A stretch of 22,916 nt of DNA from Desulfosarcina sp. (GTDB lineage: Bacteria > Desulfobacterota > Desulfobacteria > Desulfobacterales > Desulfosarcinaceae): the NCBI GenBank assembly GCA_030642405.1, contig DAOWNV010000009.1:1-22916 (forward strand), in the 5' to 3' direction. A program made the translations under genes and the position numbers. This document shows, piece after piece, positions 9,180-17,513 of this stretch. How positions within the stretch are numbered: the stretch's first letter is position 1; each line of letters begins with the position of its first letter. The notes under the pieces are model-generated. The model was given only the letters and a program-made list of their open reading frames with translations, was not told where the DNA came from and ran no database searches.

Positions 9180-9893
9180 TTAATAGCCGATGGTGGTTCC
9201 GATATTTTCCCCACAAACCACCTTTTTTATATTTCCCTTTTCTTTCAAATTAAAAACCATCAGCGGCAGTTGATTGTCCATGGCAAGAGAAATTGCCGTC
9301 ACGTCCATAACTTTCAACTGGCGTTCAAGCACTTCCATATAGCTGATGGTTTTAATGAATCGAGCATCTGGATTGAGTTCCGGGTCAGCATCGTACAGAC
9401 CATTCACCTTCGTGGCTTTAAGCAGGATCTCAGCATGGATTTCCTTGGCCCGTAATACCGCTGCAGTATCGGTTGTAAAATAGGGATTTCCCGAGCCTGC
9501 AGCAAAAATGACGACCCTCTCCTTTTCCAGATGCCGAAGGGCACGCCGAAGAATATACGGCTCAGCCACCTCGTGCATGGAGATAGCCGTCTGCACACGT
9601 GTCTGAACGCCCTTTTTCTCCAAGGCATCCTGAAGGGCCAGACTGTTGAGCACGGTGGCCAGCATTCCCATATGGTCGGCGGAAGTTCGCTCCATACCGA
9701 ACGAACCGGCTGCAACCCCTCTAAAAATGTTTCCCCCGCCAACTACGATAGCCAACTGCACCTTCAGCTCGACAATGGAGCGAACTTCCTCGGCCACATA
9801 GGAGAGCATGTCAGGGCATATGCCGAAGCCCTGATCCCCCATCAGGGCCTCTCCGCTCAGTTTGAGCAGTATCCGTTTAAATTTGGACTCCAC
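9180..9893 (-). CDS. pyrH: Uridylate kinase (UMP kinase)
   Basis: 237 residues, amino-acid-kinase fold. It phosphorylates UMP to UDP in pyrimidine nucleotide synthesis. LLKLSGEALMGDQ near the N-terminus is the phosphate-binding segment, VVGGGNIFRG the second glycine-rich loop, and GSGNPYFTTDTAA the UMP-binding region. The start is GTG, two nucleotides after the tsf TAA stop. The ribosome binding site (GGAG) lies inside the end of tsf, which implies translational coupling. Confidence 0.96.
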   Translation of the reverse strand: MESKFKRILLKLSGEALMGDQGFGICPDMLSYVAEEVRSIVELKVQLAIVVGGGNIFRGVAAGSFGMERTSADHMGMLATVLNSLALQDALEKKGVQTRVQTAISMHEVAEPYILRRALRHLEKERVVIFAAGSGNPYFTTDTAAVLRAKEIHAEILLKATKVNGLYDADPELNPDARFIKTISYMEVLERQLKVMDVTAISLAMDNQLPLMVFNLKEKGNIKKVVCGENIGTTIGY

Positions 9894-9895
9894 CC

Positions 9896-10495
9896 TTATT
9901 CCGCTCCAATCTGGAATCTGGAAAAACGCTTAATAGTAATCTTTTCACCTGTTCTGGCAATCACTTCGTTCAGATAGTCGGCAATGATTTTATCCGGTTC
10001 CTTGACGTATTGCTGGTTCATCAGACAGTTCTCTTTGAAGAACTTTTTGAGTTTGCCCTCGGCAATCTTGTCAACCATCTTCTCCGGCTTGCCCATTTCA
10101 AGAACCTGTGCCTTGTAAACCTCCAGTTCCCTGTCGACCACCGCCTGTGGAACATCCTCAGGCGCGAGGCTCACCGGGCTGGTGGCTGCGATCTGCATGG
10201 CGATATTTCTGGCAAATTCGTTGAAATCATCTGTTTTTGCCACAAAATCGGTTTCACAGTTCACCTCTACAATAACTCCGATTTTCCCACCCATATGAAT
10301 GTAAGACTGCACAATGCCTTCGGATGTTGCGCGACCAGCCCGTTTGGCTGCAGTTGCAATCCCCTTTTTTCTTAAGCAATCAACGGCCTTTTCAAGGTCG
10401 CCATCACTCTCCATCAAGGCTTTTTTACAATCCATCATGCCGGCTCCGGATTTTTCCCGAAGCTCTTTGACCATTTTTGCAGTAACATCTGCCAT
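9896..10495 (-). CDS. tsf: Elongation factor Ts, short form
   Basis: The guanine-nucleotide exchange factor for EF-Tu. The N-terminal UBA-like domain with the KSGAGMMDCKKAL segment spans residues 1-55, and the exchange motif TDFV is at 82-85. The protein is 199 residues, against about 283 in Escherichia coli. It keeps one core subdomain and a C-terminal module (about 155-199) and lacks the second subdomain and coiled coil. This resembles the short EF-Ts of Thermus and some other phyla, so it is probably functional and not truncated. The ATG lies 5 nt after the rpsB stop with GGAGAA at an 8-nt spacing. Confidence 0.95.
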   Translation of the reverse strand: MADVTAKMVKELREKSGAGMMDCKKALMESDGDLEKAVDCLRKKGIATAAKRAGRATSEGIVQSYIHMGGKIGVIVEVNCETDFVAKTDDFNEFARNIAMQIAATSPVSLAPEDVPQAVVDRELEVYKAQVLEMGKPEKMVDKIAEGKLKKFFKENCLMNQQYVKEPDKIIADYLNEVIARTGEKITIKRFSRFQIGAE

Positions 10496-10500
10496 GTGAA

Positions 10501-11412
10501 CTATTCTCCCGCAGGGTCTGCTGCCGGAATATTCTCTTCCGAAGCGACCACATCTTCTGTTGATTCAGTATTTTCTTCCGCACCAATGCCTTTGCGGATG
10601 ATCTCAACCACAGGACCGTCGGTACCATCGGAAATGACTTTACGTTCTCCAGGTTTGAGTTCCGCCGAAACCTGCTCCATTTCGCTTTCCTCGTCCCCCT
10701 TATCCACTGCGGCCTGCTGGCGCTCCTTGTATCTGTCCTGCCCCTCAATACACGCTTCAGCCATCTTTGCGGTGATCAGCCGGATGGCGCGAATAGCATC
10801 ATCGTTTCCTGGAATGGGATGATCAATATCGTCCGGATCACAGTTGGTATCCACGATGGCAACAATGGGAATCCCCAACCGGTGGCCTTCCCGCACGGCA
10901 ATAGCCTCATTTTTCGGATCGACTATAAAAATCGCCCCGGGCAGTTTTGTCATTTTACGGATACCACCTAGTGTGCTGTCCAGTTTCGTTCTTGCTTTAC
11001 CCAGCTTCAAACGCTCTTTTTTGGGAAAAAGATTGATGGAACCGTCGTTTTCAATGGTATTAAGGTAGTTAAGCCGGTCGATGCTCTTCTTAATGGTCTG
11101 AAAATTGGTCAACATACCACCCAGCCACCGATTGTGAACATAAAACTGCTCCGCACGGTTGGACTCTTCATAGATGGATTCTCTGGCCTGTTTTTTTGTT
11201 CCCACAAACAGAACCGATTTCCCCGAAGCCACGGTATCCGCGATAAAATCGTAGGCATCTCTGAACATTCTGACCGTTTTTTGCAAATCGATGATGTAGA
11301 TGCCGTTTCTTGCCCCAAAAATATATGGTTTCATTTTGGGGTTCCAGCGTTTGGTCTGGTGGCCGAAATGGACTCCTGCTTCCAGCATTTCTTTCATTGT
11401 TACATAAGCCAT
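10501..11412 (-). CDS. rpsB: 30S ribosomal protein S2
   Basis: 303 residues from the ATG at 11410-11412, chosen because it has a GGGAG site 6-7 nt upstream and the S2 sequence begins there (MAYVTMKEMLEAGVHFGHQT). The open frame extends 40 codons further upstream, but that part is not S2-like. Conserved S2 segments include RWNPKMKPYIFGARNGIYIIDL and PIVAIVDTNCDPDDIDHPIPGNDDA. Beyond residue 240, roughly where E. coli S2 ends, is a 60-residue acidic tail rich in Glu, Asp and Ser. The gene is followed directly by tsf, the universal order. Confidence 0.96.
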   Translation of the reverse strand: MAYVTMKEMLEAGVHFGHQTKRWNPKMKPYIFGARNGIYIIDLQKTVRMFRDAYDFIADTVASGKSVLFVGTKKQARESIYEESNRAEQFYVHNRWLGGMLTNFQTIKKSIDRLNYLNTIENDGSINLFPKKERLKLGKARTKLDSTLGGIRKMTKLPGAIFIVDPKNEAIAVREGHRLGIPIVAIVDTNCDPDDIDHPIPGNDDAIRAIRLITAKMAEACIEGQDRYKERQQAAVDKGDEESEMEQVSAELKPGERKVISDGTDGPVVEIIRKGIGAEENTESTEDVVASEENIPAADPAGE

Positions 11413-11522
11413 AGTTTTCTCCCTCTTTGTTGGTTTGCCCTCCATCCGCTTCAACCCTGAATCCGACTTCCCATGGAAAGCACCGGGATCAGGTCCACGA
11501 ACGTGCGGTTTAGAAACATTCT

Positions 11523-11551
11523 TATTTAACAAATTTTTTTTGGCTATACAA
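11523..11551 (-). promoter_or_regulatory. Candidate rpsB promoter
   Basis: TTGTAT (11546-11551) and TAAATA (11523-11528) are spaced 17 nt, with TG one base upstream of the -10. This would give a leader of about 100 nt before rpsB. The boxes are only partial matches. A perfect TTGACA at 11597-11602 has no matching -10, so it was not chosen. Confidence 0.33.
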
Positions 11552-11619
11552 GGGTTTTATCAATAAAGCCGGCACACACAACCACAAACAAACCCATGTC
11601 AACTACACATTGATTGTTA

Positions 11620-12498
11620 TCAGCTACGCGATAGTACCACGACCCGATCATGCCCACTGTAATCCTTGATTATCATTACAGGACCGTATGAGCCAACTCC
11701 TTCAGCAATGGCTATGACATCCGCCTTTTGGTCATACCCCATTTCCAGGACCAGCCTTCCAGAAGAATTCAGGTATTTATGGGCCGATTCAAGAATTTGT
11801 CGAAGACATGAAAGGCCGTCCGCACTTCCATCCAGAGCCAGCCTAGGTTCGAAACCGCGGATTTCCGGTTGCAGCCCGTCAATGTCTTTGCTTCGAATAT
11901 AAGGAGGATTGGAGACGATGAGGTCAAACTGTGCCTGATCCGGAATCAGGGCTGACGCCCAATCACCACAGAACCAGTCGATTCGATGGTCAACACCGTG
12001 GGTTCCGGCATTTTCCCTGGCTGTCTGCAAAGCCTTAAAGGAACGATCCATGGCGACATATCGATTCTCGGGATGCTCTTTAGCCAGGGCAACAACAATC
12101 GCACCTGATCCGGTGCCCATATCCAACACACGCCGGGGAATCCCGGAACTCTCCTTAAGATAGGGCAGTACAGCCTCCACCAGACATTCTGTTTCCGGCC
12201 GGGGAATCAACACCGATGGGTTGACTGTTAATTCCAGGGACCAGAATTCACGAACTCCTGTAATATAGGCCACCGGCTCGCCATTCACCCGCTTTTTTAT
12301 AAGTGATTTGAAACAGGCCAGTTCGTCTTCACAAAGGGGTTGATTGTAGTTGGTATAAAGATCGATGCGACGCATTCCCAAAGCATAGGCCAACAGGATT
12401 TCCGCTTCGCTTCTGGCATGTTCGATCCGGTGCTCGGAAAAGTATCCGGTTGTCCAACGGATCAATTCCAGAGGCGTCCATGTAAGTCTGTCAGCCAT
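11620..12498 (-). CDS. prmC: Peptide chain release factor N5-glutamine methyltransferase
   Basis: A 292-residue SAM-dependent methyltransferase that modifies the glutamine of the GGQ motif in release factors. SAM motif I is VLDMGTGSGAI at 124-134, and the NPPY catalytic motif is at 197-200. The N-terminal helical domain is of the PrmC type (HARSEAEILLAYALG). The ATG at 12496-12498 overlaps the prfA stop (ATGGCTGA); a GTG two codons earlier is possible. It sits directly behind prfA, which encodes its substrate, so enzyme and target are made together. Confidence 0.95.
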   Translation of the reverse strand: MADRLTWTPLELIRWTTGYFSEHRIEHARSEAEILLAYALGMRRIDLYTNYNQPLCEDELACFKSLIKKRVNGEPVAYITGVREFWSLELTVNPSVLIPRPETECLVEAVLPYLKESSGIPRRVLDMGTGSGAIVVALAKEHPENRYVAMDRSFKALQTARENAGTHGVDHRIDWFCGDWASALIPDQAQFDLIVSNPPYIRSKDIDGLQPEIRGFEPRLALDGSADGLSCLRQILESAHKYLNSSGRLVLEMGYDQKADVIAIAEGVGSYGPVMIIKDYSGHDRVVVLSRS

Positions 12499-13567
12499 CG
12501 GCACGTTCGGAATGCTGAAGCGCCTGGCTTTGGTAGTAAGTAATCAGCGGGTCGATAACCGCATCCACATCGCCTTGCAGGATGACCTCCAATTTGTATA
12601 ATGTCAATCCAATACGATGGTCCGTAACCCGACCCTGTGGAAAGTTGTAGGTCCGGATCCGCTCGCTGCGATCACCGCTGCCGACCTGATCCCTTCGGTT
12701 TTGCGATCGCGCCTCGTTTTGCTCTCGGACCATCTGGTCAAAAAGCCGCGAGCGCAAAACTTTCATTGCCTTTGCCTTGTTTTTATGCTGGGATTTTTCA
12801 TCTTGGCAAGTTACCACCAAACCGGTTGGCAAATGGGTGATGCGCACAGCCGAATCGGTTGTATTGACGGACTGACCGCCAGGTCCTGAAGATCTGTAAA
12901 CATCCACCTTGAGCTCATTCTGATCGATATTCAACTCAACTTCCTCCGCCTCCGGCAATACGGCAACCGTTACAGCAGAGGTATGGATTCTCCCCTGGGT
13001 CTCCGTAGTAGGTACCCGCTGAACCCGGTGTGTACCACTCTCAAATTTGAGGCGACTGTAGGCACCTTTTCCGTTTACACTGGCGATCACTTCCTTGAGT
13101 CCACCCACATCGGTGGTATTGTGATCCATGATCTCTACTTTCCATCTGCGCTTTTCCGCATACCGTTGGTACATCTTGAACAAATCGCCTGCAAACAACC
13201 CGGCCTCGTCACCGCCGGTACCGGCCCGAATTTCGATGATCACGTTCTTTTCATCCAACGGATCTTTCGGGATCAAAAGAATCTTCAATTCCTCTGCAAG
13301 CCCGGCCTTCTCCTTTTCCAGGCGCGCCACCTCTTCACCGGCCATTTTCTTCATTTCCGGATCTTCGTCGGAGAGCAGCTCGAGGCTGTCATCCAACTCC
13401 TGGTCTACCTTCCGATATTCCCTGAATACAGTTACAATAGATGAAATATCGGCATGTTCGCGAATGTATTTCTGGTAGGCATTCCTATCTTGGACCACCT
13501 CCGGTTCGGAGAGCAGCCGCTCCAGTTCCCGGAATCGATCCTCAACACCTTTTAATTTATTAAACAT
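12491..13567 (-). CDS. prfA: Peptide chain release factor 1
   Basis: A 358-residue release factor for UAA and UAG. GGQ is at 230-232, inside YRSSGPGGQSVNTTDSAVR. The codon-reading tripeptide is PTT at 186-188 in HRVQRVPTTETQGR, of the RF1 PxT type and not the SPF of RF2. The N-terminal coiled-coil region is rich in Glu and Lys. The ATG at 13565-13567 is preferred over GTGs a few codons upstream because the RF1 reading begins there and a purine-rich AGTGG stretch lies just ahead. No programmed frameshift is expected, since that is an RF2 feature. Confidence 0.96.
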   Translation of the reverse strand: MFNKLKGVEDRFRELERLLSEPEVVQDRNAYQKYIREHADISSIVTVFREYRKVDQELDDSLELLSDEDPEMKKMAGEEVARLEKEKAGLAEELKILLIPKDPLDEKNVIIEIRAGTGGDEAGLFAGDLFKMYQRYAEKRRWKVEIMDHNTTDVGGLKEVIASVNGKGAYSRLKFESGTHRVQRVPTTETQGRIHTSAVTVAVLPEAEEVELNIDQNELKVDVYRSSGPGGQSVNTTDSAVRITHLPTGLVVTCQDEKSQHKNKAKAMKVLRSRLFDQMVREQNEARSQNRRDQVGSGDRSERIRTYNFPQGRVTDHRIGLTLYKLEVILQGDVDAVIDPLITYYQSQALQHSERADG

Positions 13568-13781
13568 AGCCACCACTTTTGAAAAAACGGTTAATCGCCG
13601 CGAGCTTATAAGGTTTCGATTTAGGAAGAGTCGTTTCCGACACAGGAGTCACAGCAAAATAGCCGTTTTCGATTATGGAAGTTGAATGGGGTACGGAAAA
13701 CTTAAATGGAAGGCGCGTTCCGATGTCTTCGCTTCAACGCAGACACCGAAAGCGGCCTAAAAAGAGATATGGGCGAATGCG

Positions 13782-13991
13782 CTACTGATTCTGGAATTTT
13801 TCGTATTTTTTACGGAAACGCTCGATACGACCGGCCGTATCCACCAGTTTCTGTTTTCCGGTGAAAAATGGATGGCATTTGGAACAAATCTCAACGCGTA
13901 TGTCTTTTTTTGTCGATCCAACTTCAATGCTGTTCCCGCACGCACATTGGATCGTCGTATCCGAATAATCCGGATGAATATCTGCTTTCAT
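13782..13991 (-). CDS. rpmE: 50S ribosomal protein L31, zinc-binding form
   Basis: 69 residues, colinear with E. coli L31. Four zinc-ligand cysteines are present: C16 and C18 (CAC), C36 and C39 (CSKC), followed by the conserved HPFFTGKQKLVDTAGR. This is the C-plus paralogue type, which needs zinc. It lies 26 nt behind rho and 214 nt ahead of prfA. The rho-rpmE-prfA-prmC order is common in bacteria and supports one transcript starting at rho. Confidence 0.96.
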   Translation of the reverse strand: MKADIHPDYSDTTIQCACGNSIEVGSTKKDIRVEICSKCHPFFTGKQKLVDTAGRIERFRKKYEKFQNQ

Positions 13992-14017
13992 TGTAATTCC
14001 AACCCCCTATAAATATT

Positions 14018-15265
14018 TTATGCATTCATTGAATCTAGGAAATCGGCATTATCACTCGTTCCGTTCATTTTTTCAAGTAAAAATTCAAGGCTATCCGCAG
14101 GATTTAATGAAGCAAACAACTTTCTGAGGATCCAAACACGGTTTAGCGTCAGCTCGTCGAGAAGCAGTTCCTCCTTTCGGGTACCGGATTTCTTAATATC
14201 GATGGCCGGAAAAATTCGTTTGTCGGCCAAACGACGATCCAGTTGAATCTCCATGTTGCCTGTTCCCTTGAATTCCTCAAAAATCACCTCGTCCATACGT
14301 GACCCCGTATCAACCAGTGCGGTGGCAATAATGGTCAAGCTGCCGCCCTCTTCGATGTTTCTTGCCGCACCGAAAAACCGTTTAGGCCGTTGCAAGGCAT
14401 TTGAATCCACACCACCTGAAAGGATTTTTCCGCTGGGTGGCATCACCGAGTTGTACGCCCTGGCGAGCCGGGTAATGCTATCGAGAAGAATAACCACGTT
14501 CTTTTTATGCTCCACCAAACGTTTTGCTTTTTCGATGACCATCTCGGCCACCTGCACATGGCGCTCTGCCGGTTCGTCGAAAGTGGAGCTGATTACCTCC
14601 CCTTTTACCGACCGTTGCATATCCGTTACTTCTTCCGGCCTTTCGTCGATAAGAAGGACAAAAAGCATGATATCCTTATGATTTTTAACGATACAATTGG
14701 CAATGCACTGAAGCAACATTGTTTTTCCGCTGCGAGGTGGAGAGACAATCAACCCCCTTTGCCCAAAACCAATGGGTGTCAACATGTCCATGATCCTTGC
14801 GGAATAATTTTCCGGGTCCACCTCCAGATTCATCTTGTTATCCGGATACAATGGCGTCAGATTATCGAACAGAATCTTCTCCCGGGCAACTTCAGGATCT
14901 TCATAGTTAACCGCCTCCACCTTCAACAAGGCGAAATAGCGTTCGGACTCTTTGGGCTGACGGATCTGACCTGAAACGGTGTCCCCTGTCCTCAGATTAA
15001 AACGCCGAATCTGGGACGGAGAAACATAAATATCATCGGGGCCTGGCAGGTAGTTGTAATTTGGCGCACGGAGAAAACCGAAACCATCAGGTAAAATTTC
15101 AAGGGTTCCCTCCCCAAAGATCAGCCCGTTTTTTTCAATCTGGGTCTGGAGCAACGCAAAAATCAGCTCCTGTTTGCGCATTCCGGCAGCCCCATCGACA
15201 TTGAGCTTTTTGGCCATCTTGGTCAGTTCATTGATCTTTTTGTTTTTTAATTCTACGATATTCAT
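14018..15265 (-). CDS. rho: Transcription termination factor Rho
   Basis: A 415-residue hexameric RNA helicase that ends transcription. It has an N-terminal helical domain (1-45), then the cold-shock-like RNA-binding domain with GFGFLR at 61-66. The ATPase has Walker A SPPRSGKT at 175-182 and Walker B VVILLDS with D262. LSGGVDSNALQRPKRFFGAAR covers the Q-loop/R-loop region. The length is close to the 419 residues of E. coli, so there is no inserted domain. The ATG at 15263-15265 is preferred over another ATG two codons earlier because GGGGT then has a 7-nt spacing. Rho is often autoregulated through its leader; see the inverted repeat upstream. Confidence 0.97.
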   Translation of the reverse strand: MNIVELKNKKINELTKMAKKLNVDGAAGMRKQELIFALLQTQIEKNGLIFGEGTLEILPDGFGFLRAPNYNYLPGPDDIYVSPSQIRRFNLRTGDTVSGQIRQPKESERYFALLKVEAVNYEDPEVAREKILFDNLTPLYPDNKMNLEVDPENYSARIMDMLTPIGFGQRGLIVSPPRSGKTMLLQCIANCIVKNHKDIMLFVLLIDERPEEVTDMQRSVKGEVISSTFDEPAERHVQVAEMVIEKAKRLVEHKKNVVILLDSITRLARAYNSVMPPSGKILSGGVDSNALQRPKRFFGAARNIEEGGSLTIIATALVDTGSRMDEVIFEEFKGTGNMEIQLDRRLADKRIFPAIDIKKSGTRKEELLLDELTLNRVWILRKLFASLNPADSLEFLLEKMNGTSDNADFLDSMNA

Positions 15266-15336
15266 TAACATACCCCGTTTTAGGATTGGTTATCTTCCAC
15301 ATTCTGCTTGTCTGGCCCGATCAATCTGCGCTATAG

Positions 15337-15463
15337 AAAAAATCAACAGTTCTCTCTCTTTGTGTTTATTACAGGTGGAACGGGTTCACACCTTAATAAG
15401 TGTTATAGATTACACTATATAATGATGCCTTTCGGGTGAATTGGGCCGGACTGTTGATTTTTT
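15337..15463. repeat. 14-bp perfect inverted repeat upstream of rho
   Basis: AAAAAATCAACAGT at 15337-15350 is the exact reverse complement of ACTGTTGATTTTTT at 15450-15463; the arms are 99 nt apart. The repeat brackets the A+T-rich region where the rho promoter should lie. A rough chance estimate for such a match inside 430 nt is well below 1%. Function is unknown: a paired operator or a long-range leader stem are both possible. Confidence 0.7.
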
Positions 15464-15628
15464 GGAGGAAAATGCGTGTTTTTGTGATAGAAGTAATTCA
15501 GTATCCATTCAGAACAGTAAAATTTGGTTGATATTGTGAAGAGTAAACTTTTCGTATTTGTAAATAGTCTGCAAACCGGTCATTATGGATGGGTACGGTT
15601 CAAGCTTACCCCACTATCCGGGTTGTAA

Positions 15629-15657
15629 TTCGCAAGAATATGTCAAATTCTTATACT
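15629..15657 (+). promoter_or_regulatory. Candidate promoter of the CCA-adding gene
   Basis: TTCGCA (15629-15634) and TATACT (15652-15657) are spaced exactly 17 nt and match the sigma-70 consensus at 4/6 and 5/6. The -10 ends 40 nt before the ATG at 15698. Confidence 0.45.
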
Positions 15658-15697
15658 AACCACTTCATGGTGTCAACCCTAAAAGGTTGAATACGCA

Positions 15698-17101
15698 ATG
15701 GATGCATTCGATAAAATCCCTATCAACTTCCTTCAAAATACTTCCAAAAGAATCTACCTGGTTGGTGGAACCGTACGAGATCTGCTTGCCGGCCGCACCC
15801 CGGCAGATATTGATCTTGTCGTTGAAGGAAACGCTTCACCCATCGTAAAGCAAATTGCCCATAAAATCAGCGGTAAAATCATCGACTTGGGTAAAAATGG
15901 ATTCTTTGTACAAAGGGTCGCCTCACCGAACCTGACCGTCGATATCTCCCCTCTTACAGCTTCTTCCATAGAAGACGATTTGCGGCAGCGGGACTTTACG
16001 ATCAATGCCATGGCCTACGACCTAACCAGGCAGCAACTGATTGACTGTCTGGATGGACAAACAGATCTTCGGGAAAAAAAAATTCGCCTGGTCTCAGCAA
16101 CTGCCTTTAAAAATGATCCGGCACGACTGGTCAGAGCCTATAGGATGGCCTCAATGCTTGATTTTTCCATTGCCGACAGTACAACAGAGGCCATCAGAAA
16201 AGATAAGGATTTGATAGCCACCGTTTCCGGAGAACGGGTTTGGGCGGAGCTTTTTAAAATTTTCAACACTTCCGATTCTGTGCTTTACATCAGGGCGATG
16301 GCTTCCAGCGGTCTGCTTACTTCCATTTTCCCGGAACTTCGCTTAGCCATCGGCTGTACCCAAAACCGTTATCATCAGTTTGATGTGTTTGACCACAGCC
16401 TGTTAGTTTACGAGCACCTGGAAGCCTTGCTAACCAGGAAATGGCTGCAATTTCCGAAACAAACAAGGCTGTTAGAAAGCGGAAACCTCTTCAGCCATTC
16501 TGCCATATTAAAATATAGCGCCCTGCTTCATGATGTGGGAAAACCGTCTGCCCGGATGAAGGGAGTCAATGGATCCCTCCGTTTTCCAGGCCATGCGGCT
16601 AAAGGCGCGGTAATCGTCTCAACTATCAGTCGTAGGCTAAAACTTTCCAACAGGCAACGCCAAGCCGCAGATGCTATTATCCGACACCACATTCGACCCC
16701 TTTTTCTGTTCCTTGCCCATGAGCAAGGAACCCTCGGCCGTAGTGGCATGGTCCGGTTTTTTAGGCATTGCGGGGAATGGACCCTGCCGGTTATCGTTCA
16801 TGCCATGGCGGATATCCGTGCAAAAAAAGAAAAAGCGGACAACAAGGATCAACGGTTTCTCAGTTTTTGCAATTTTCTAATCGAAACATACATAAACACC
16901 ATCAACAAAAAAAAATCGACGGGATCGCTGATCGACGGAAACGACCTAATCAATTTTTTCGAACTGCCCCCTTCTCCCCAATTCAAACAGATTTTAAACC
17001 TGGTCGAAGAACAACACCTTGCCGGCATACTGTCCACTCGTTCCCAGGCACTCCAATGGGTAAGAAGTTATTTAAATTCCGGCTGCAAAGCAATCACATA
17101 A
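15698..17101 (+). CDS. cca: CCA tRNA nucleotidyltransferase / poly(A) polymerase family protein with HD domain
   Basis: A 467-residue class II nucleotidyltransferase. The head domain shows GG at 23-24 with RD at 27-28, the metal-binding DID at 37-39, and RDFTINAM at 98-105. The neck motif NDPARLVRAYRMA runs from 139 to 151. The C-terminal half carries an HD-type phosphohydrolase-like domain with HDVGK at 278-282 and further His residues at 233, 299 and 330-331. The family adds CCA or part of it to tRNA 3' ends, and some members add poly(A). Some bacteria use separate CC- and A-adding enzymes, which I cannot tell apart here. The tRNA in this window already encodes CCA, so repair is a likely role. 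It is the only plus-strand gene between rho and the transporter pair. Confidence 0.8.
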   Translation: MDAFDKIPINFLQNTSKRIYLVGGTVRDLLAGRTPADIDLVVEGNASPIVKQIAHKISGKIIDLGKNGFFVQRVASPNLTVDISPLTASSIEDDLRQRDFTINAMAYDLTRQQLIDCLDGQTDLREKKIRLVSATAFKNDPARLVRAYRMASMLDFSIADSTTEAIRKDKDLIATVSGERVWAELFKIFNTSDSVLYIRAMASSGLLTSIFPELRLAIGCTQNRYHQFDVFDHSLLVYEHLEALLTRKWLQFPKQTRLLESGNLFSHSAILKYSALLHDVGKPSARMKGVNGSLRFPGHAAKGAVIVSTISRRLKLSNRQRQAADAIIRHHIRPLFLFLAHEQGTLGRSGMVRFFRHCGEWTLPVIVHAMADIRAKKEKADNKDQRFLSFCNFLIETYINTINKKKSTGSLIDGNDLINFFELPPSPQFKQILNLVEEQHLAGILSTRSQALQWVRSYLNSGCKAIT

Positions 17102-17372
17102 TTGTTTCCAGGTGCCACGATCACCGGGGTGACGACTAAATGGGAGTAAGCCACGGTTCCATATCGGCATCTTTGTTAACTGCCCATCCATAAATGGTTA
17201 TTTTGCCCGATATCTGTGTTGCGCTCAAAATTTTATCCTCGGAATATCAACTATATGTCTCCGGTAAAATTTTTCGCACGCCTTGATCTCGACCAAAATT
17301 CCTCATTTCTGGACGGACACTAACTATTTTGCGACTCAAATGCGGATACCTCCGATTATGTGGAAGGTATGG
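17102..17372. other. Gene-free stretch after the CCA-adding gene
   Basis: Nothing in this stretch looks like a gene. It holds one inverted repeat, AAAATTTTA (17227-17235) with TAAAATTTT (17275-17283), extendable by CC/GG with a one-base bulge. No typical GC-stem plus T-run terminator for the plus-strand gene was found. Confidence 0.5.
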
Positions 17373-17409
17373 CAAAAAAAAGGAAGGGCCCACAATTACT
17401 TGTAAGCCC
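17373..17409 (-). terminator. Rho-independent terminator of tRNA-Arg
   Basis: On the minus strand GGGCTTAC (17409-17402) pairs with GTGGGCCC (17393-17386) around an 8-nt loop, with two G-U pairs, followed by TTCCTTTTTTTT. It lies 10 nt past the tRNA 3' end. Confidence 0.78.
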
Positions 17410-17419
17410 CACAACTTGC

Positions 17420-17495
17420 TGGCGCGCCCGGCAGGGATCGAACCTGCGGCACCTAGCTCCGGAGGCTAGTGCTCTATCCACTGAGCTACGAGCGC
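17420..17495 (-). tRNA. tRNA-Arg (anticodon CCG)
   Basis: A 76-nt gene with all arms intact. The acceptor stem GCGCTCG/CGGGCGC has one U-G pair, the D-stem is GCTC/GAGC, and the anticodon stem CTAGC/GCTAG holds loop CTCCGGA, giving anticodon CCG (reads CGG). There is a 5-nt variable loop, a T-stem GCAGG/CCTGC with TTCGATC, and discriminator G followed by an encoded CCA. It lies between folC and its own terminator. Confidence 0.96.
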
Positions 17496-17513
17496 GAGAT
17501 AATTAGTCGTCGG

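Larger units (their letters stand above)
15266..15697. other. Divergent gene-free region between rho and the CCA-adding gene
   Basis: I see no protein or RNA gene in these 432 nt. It contains a perfect 14-bp inverted repeat (15337-15350 with 15450-15463), an A+T-rich tract at about 15400-15425 suited to a rho promoter, and a candidate promoter for the plus-strand gene at 15629-15657. Confidence 0.6.

Noticed and set aside
11413..11532. A 40-codon upstream extension of rpsB
   Set aside because: S2 homology and a good Shine-Dalgarno both place the start at 11410-11412. The extension is not S2-like.
13720..13745. Hairpin TGTCT-CG/CG-AGACA between rpmE and prfA as a terminator
   Set aside because: A small stem-loop with one mismatch is present, but no T-run follows on either strand, so a terminator call is not supported.
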